Source of the DNA: Alistipes sp.
GTDB taxonomy: Bacteria; Bacteroidota; Bacteroidia; Bacteroidales; Rikenellaceae
DNA: 64,000 bases
Reading direction: 5' to 3'
NCBI GenBank assembly: GCA_017381935.1
Contig: JAFOBG010000021.1
Span: 36,257-100,256, forward strand
Part shown: positions 63,589-64,000 of the stretch, in pieces
How the letters are laid out: each line of letters opens with the position of its first letter
How positions within the stretch are numbered: position 1 is the stretch's first letter
Notes under the pieces: model-generated
Database searches by the model: none
The model's input: the letters and a program-made list of their open reading frames with translations, nothing else
What the model was told of the DNA's origin: nothing
Program-made: the position numbers and the translations under genes

Positions 63589-63646
63589 GAGAAAGCCCAA
63601 AAATTAGCACTCCCAAATAGCATAACCGACACAGCTAATACCATTT

Positions 63647-63836
63647 TTATTATCAGAGTGGTACATTTCTCCGACTGAGGGTATTTTGAGAACCATTTTA
63701 TTGTCAGAGTGGGGTATATACAACGCTCGGCAAATTTTGAGCGATGGGTTGTACTGAGTGTACTACCCATTGACGAAAAAAGACAGTGGCAGGAGTTCTG
63801 CCGCTATCACAATAAAATATTTTATTGTCAGAGTGG
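63647..63836 (+). repeat. 15-base motif TTATT(A/G)TCAGAGTGG, three direct copies
   Basis: Copies at 63647-63661, 63698-63712 and 63822-63836, identical but for one A/G. The first two are also preceded by ACCATTTT. All are in non-coding DNA upstream of the hut promoter. Confidence 0.8.
63721..63772 (+). repeat. REP-like hairpin element, copy 1
   Basis: CAACGCTCGGCAAA leads into ATGGGTTGTAC, loop TGAGT, GTACTACCCAT. The same leader and a related hairpin recur at 63897-63954. Confidence 0.65.
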
Positions 63837-63896
63837 CGGAAATAACAAAGTTCAATTAGAGTGTCGCCCAATTTTGTCGGCAAAAGGTAGTAGTTG

Positions 63897-63954
63897 CAAC
63901 GCTCGGTAAAAAATCCCAGCGATGGATAGTACAAAACGTACAGCCATTGCTGGG
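63897..63954 (+). repeat. REP-like hairpin element, copy 2 (also terminator-like)
   Basis: CAACGCTCGGTAAA leads into CCCAGCGATGG ... GTAC, loop AAAAC, GTAC ... CCATTGCTGGG, then ACTTTTTT. The stem plus T-tract (63915-63961) would also end a plus-strand transcript. Confidence 0.65.
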
Positions 63955-63968
63955 ACTTTTTTATTAGC

Positions 63969-63988
63969 GGCAGCAAATGCTGCCTTTT
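63969..63988 (+). terminator. Short hairpin with T-tract
   Basis: GGCAGC, loop AAAT, GCTGCC, then TTTT. It follows the REP-like copy 2; which gene it serves is not visible because the window ends. Apart from these elements and the hut promoter, I see no gene in 63533-64000. Confidence 0.5.
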
Positions 63989-64000
63989 CACGACAAAATC

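Noticed and set aside
63704-63991. Open frame of 95 codons on the minus strand
   Set aside because: It runs through the REP-like hairpins and the 15-base repeats, so it is explained by non-coding repeats.

Overview
The window looks like chromosomal DNA from an anaerobic gut-type Bacteroidales. A Rikenellaceae/Alistipes-like genome is my best guess, by inference only. The evidence is: a SusC/SusD pair; many Bacteroidota-restricted families (DUF4369-TlpA, DUF5020, DUF5689, DUF6029, Omp28-like, BACON lipoproteins); promoters of the Bacteroidota form TTTG-N19/20-TAnnTTTG; and tRNA genes without an encoded CCA end. Nothing looks like phage, plasmid, CRISPR or rRNA. Almost all the DNA is accounted for by genes.

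Layout. 1-8.0 kb holds scattered single genes: a truncated nucleoside hydrolase, a radical SAM protein, an SDR, an NhaD-like antiporter, a secreted FAD oxidoreductase, a lipocalin and an M28 peptidase. 8.1-11.9 kb is an L-rhamnose locus (AraC regulator, rhaB, rhaA). 12.0-14.3 kb has a membrane protein, a broken DUF5020 gene and tRNA-Glu(CTC). 14.4-22.2 kb is a minus-strand operon: lipoylated 2-oxoacid dehydrogenase E2, E3 and fused E1, then a bifunctional rhamnulose-phosphate aldolase/dehydrogenase, then lipoate ligase. The aldolase supplies the step that rhaB and rhaA lack. 22.6-36.4 kb is a surface operon: SusC, SusD, a DUF5689 lipoprotein, a secreted calcineurin-type phosphoesterase, a BACON lipoprotein, a 45-residue peptide and a large GLUG-repeat lipoprotein.

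36.4-37.5 kb is the most unusual stretch. Three exact-period 168-bp tandem units each carry the 3' end and terminator of tRNA-Thr and abut the intact tRNA-Thr(GGT) gene. Behind the tRNA lie a gene remnant and a second small peptide resembling the 45-residue one. 37.6-41.3 kb holds SDR-type threonine dehydrogenase, a degenerate lumazine-synthase-like gene, a TPR protein, recF (with an altered Walker A) and a DUF721 gene. 41.5-48.5 kb encodes an envelope set: a 942-residue lipoprotein, a thioredoxin-like protein, a DUF6029 barrel, an Omp28-like lipoprotein and an anchored coiled-coil protein. 48.7-52.9 kb has coaD, lpxD, two DUF4369 lipoproteins (one with thioredoxin), ruvC and a small beta protein.

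53.1-63.5 kb is a minus-strand operon for complete histidine degradation (ftcD, hutU, hutH, hutI). It continues into a sodium:solute symporter, an FAD oxidoreductase and a DUF6772 protein. The last 450 bp are intergenic, with repeated hairpins and a 15-base motif present three times.

Metabolic links. Rhamnose is converted to rhamnulose, then to rhamnulose-1-phosphate, then to dihydroxyacetone phosphate plus lactaldehyde or lactate. The adjacent 2-oxoacid dehydrogenase with its lipoate ligase could use the resulting pyruvate. Histidine is converted to glutamate plus a one-carbon unit on tetrahydrofolate. All functions are read from sequence motifs and family knowledge; no searches were run.
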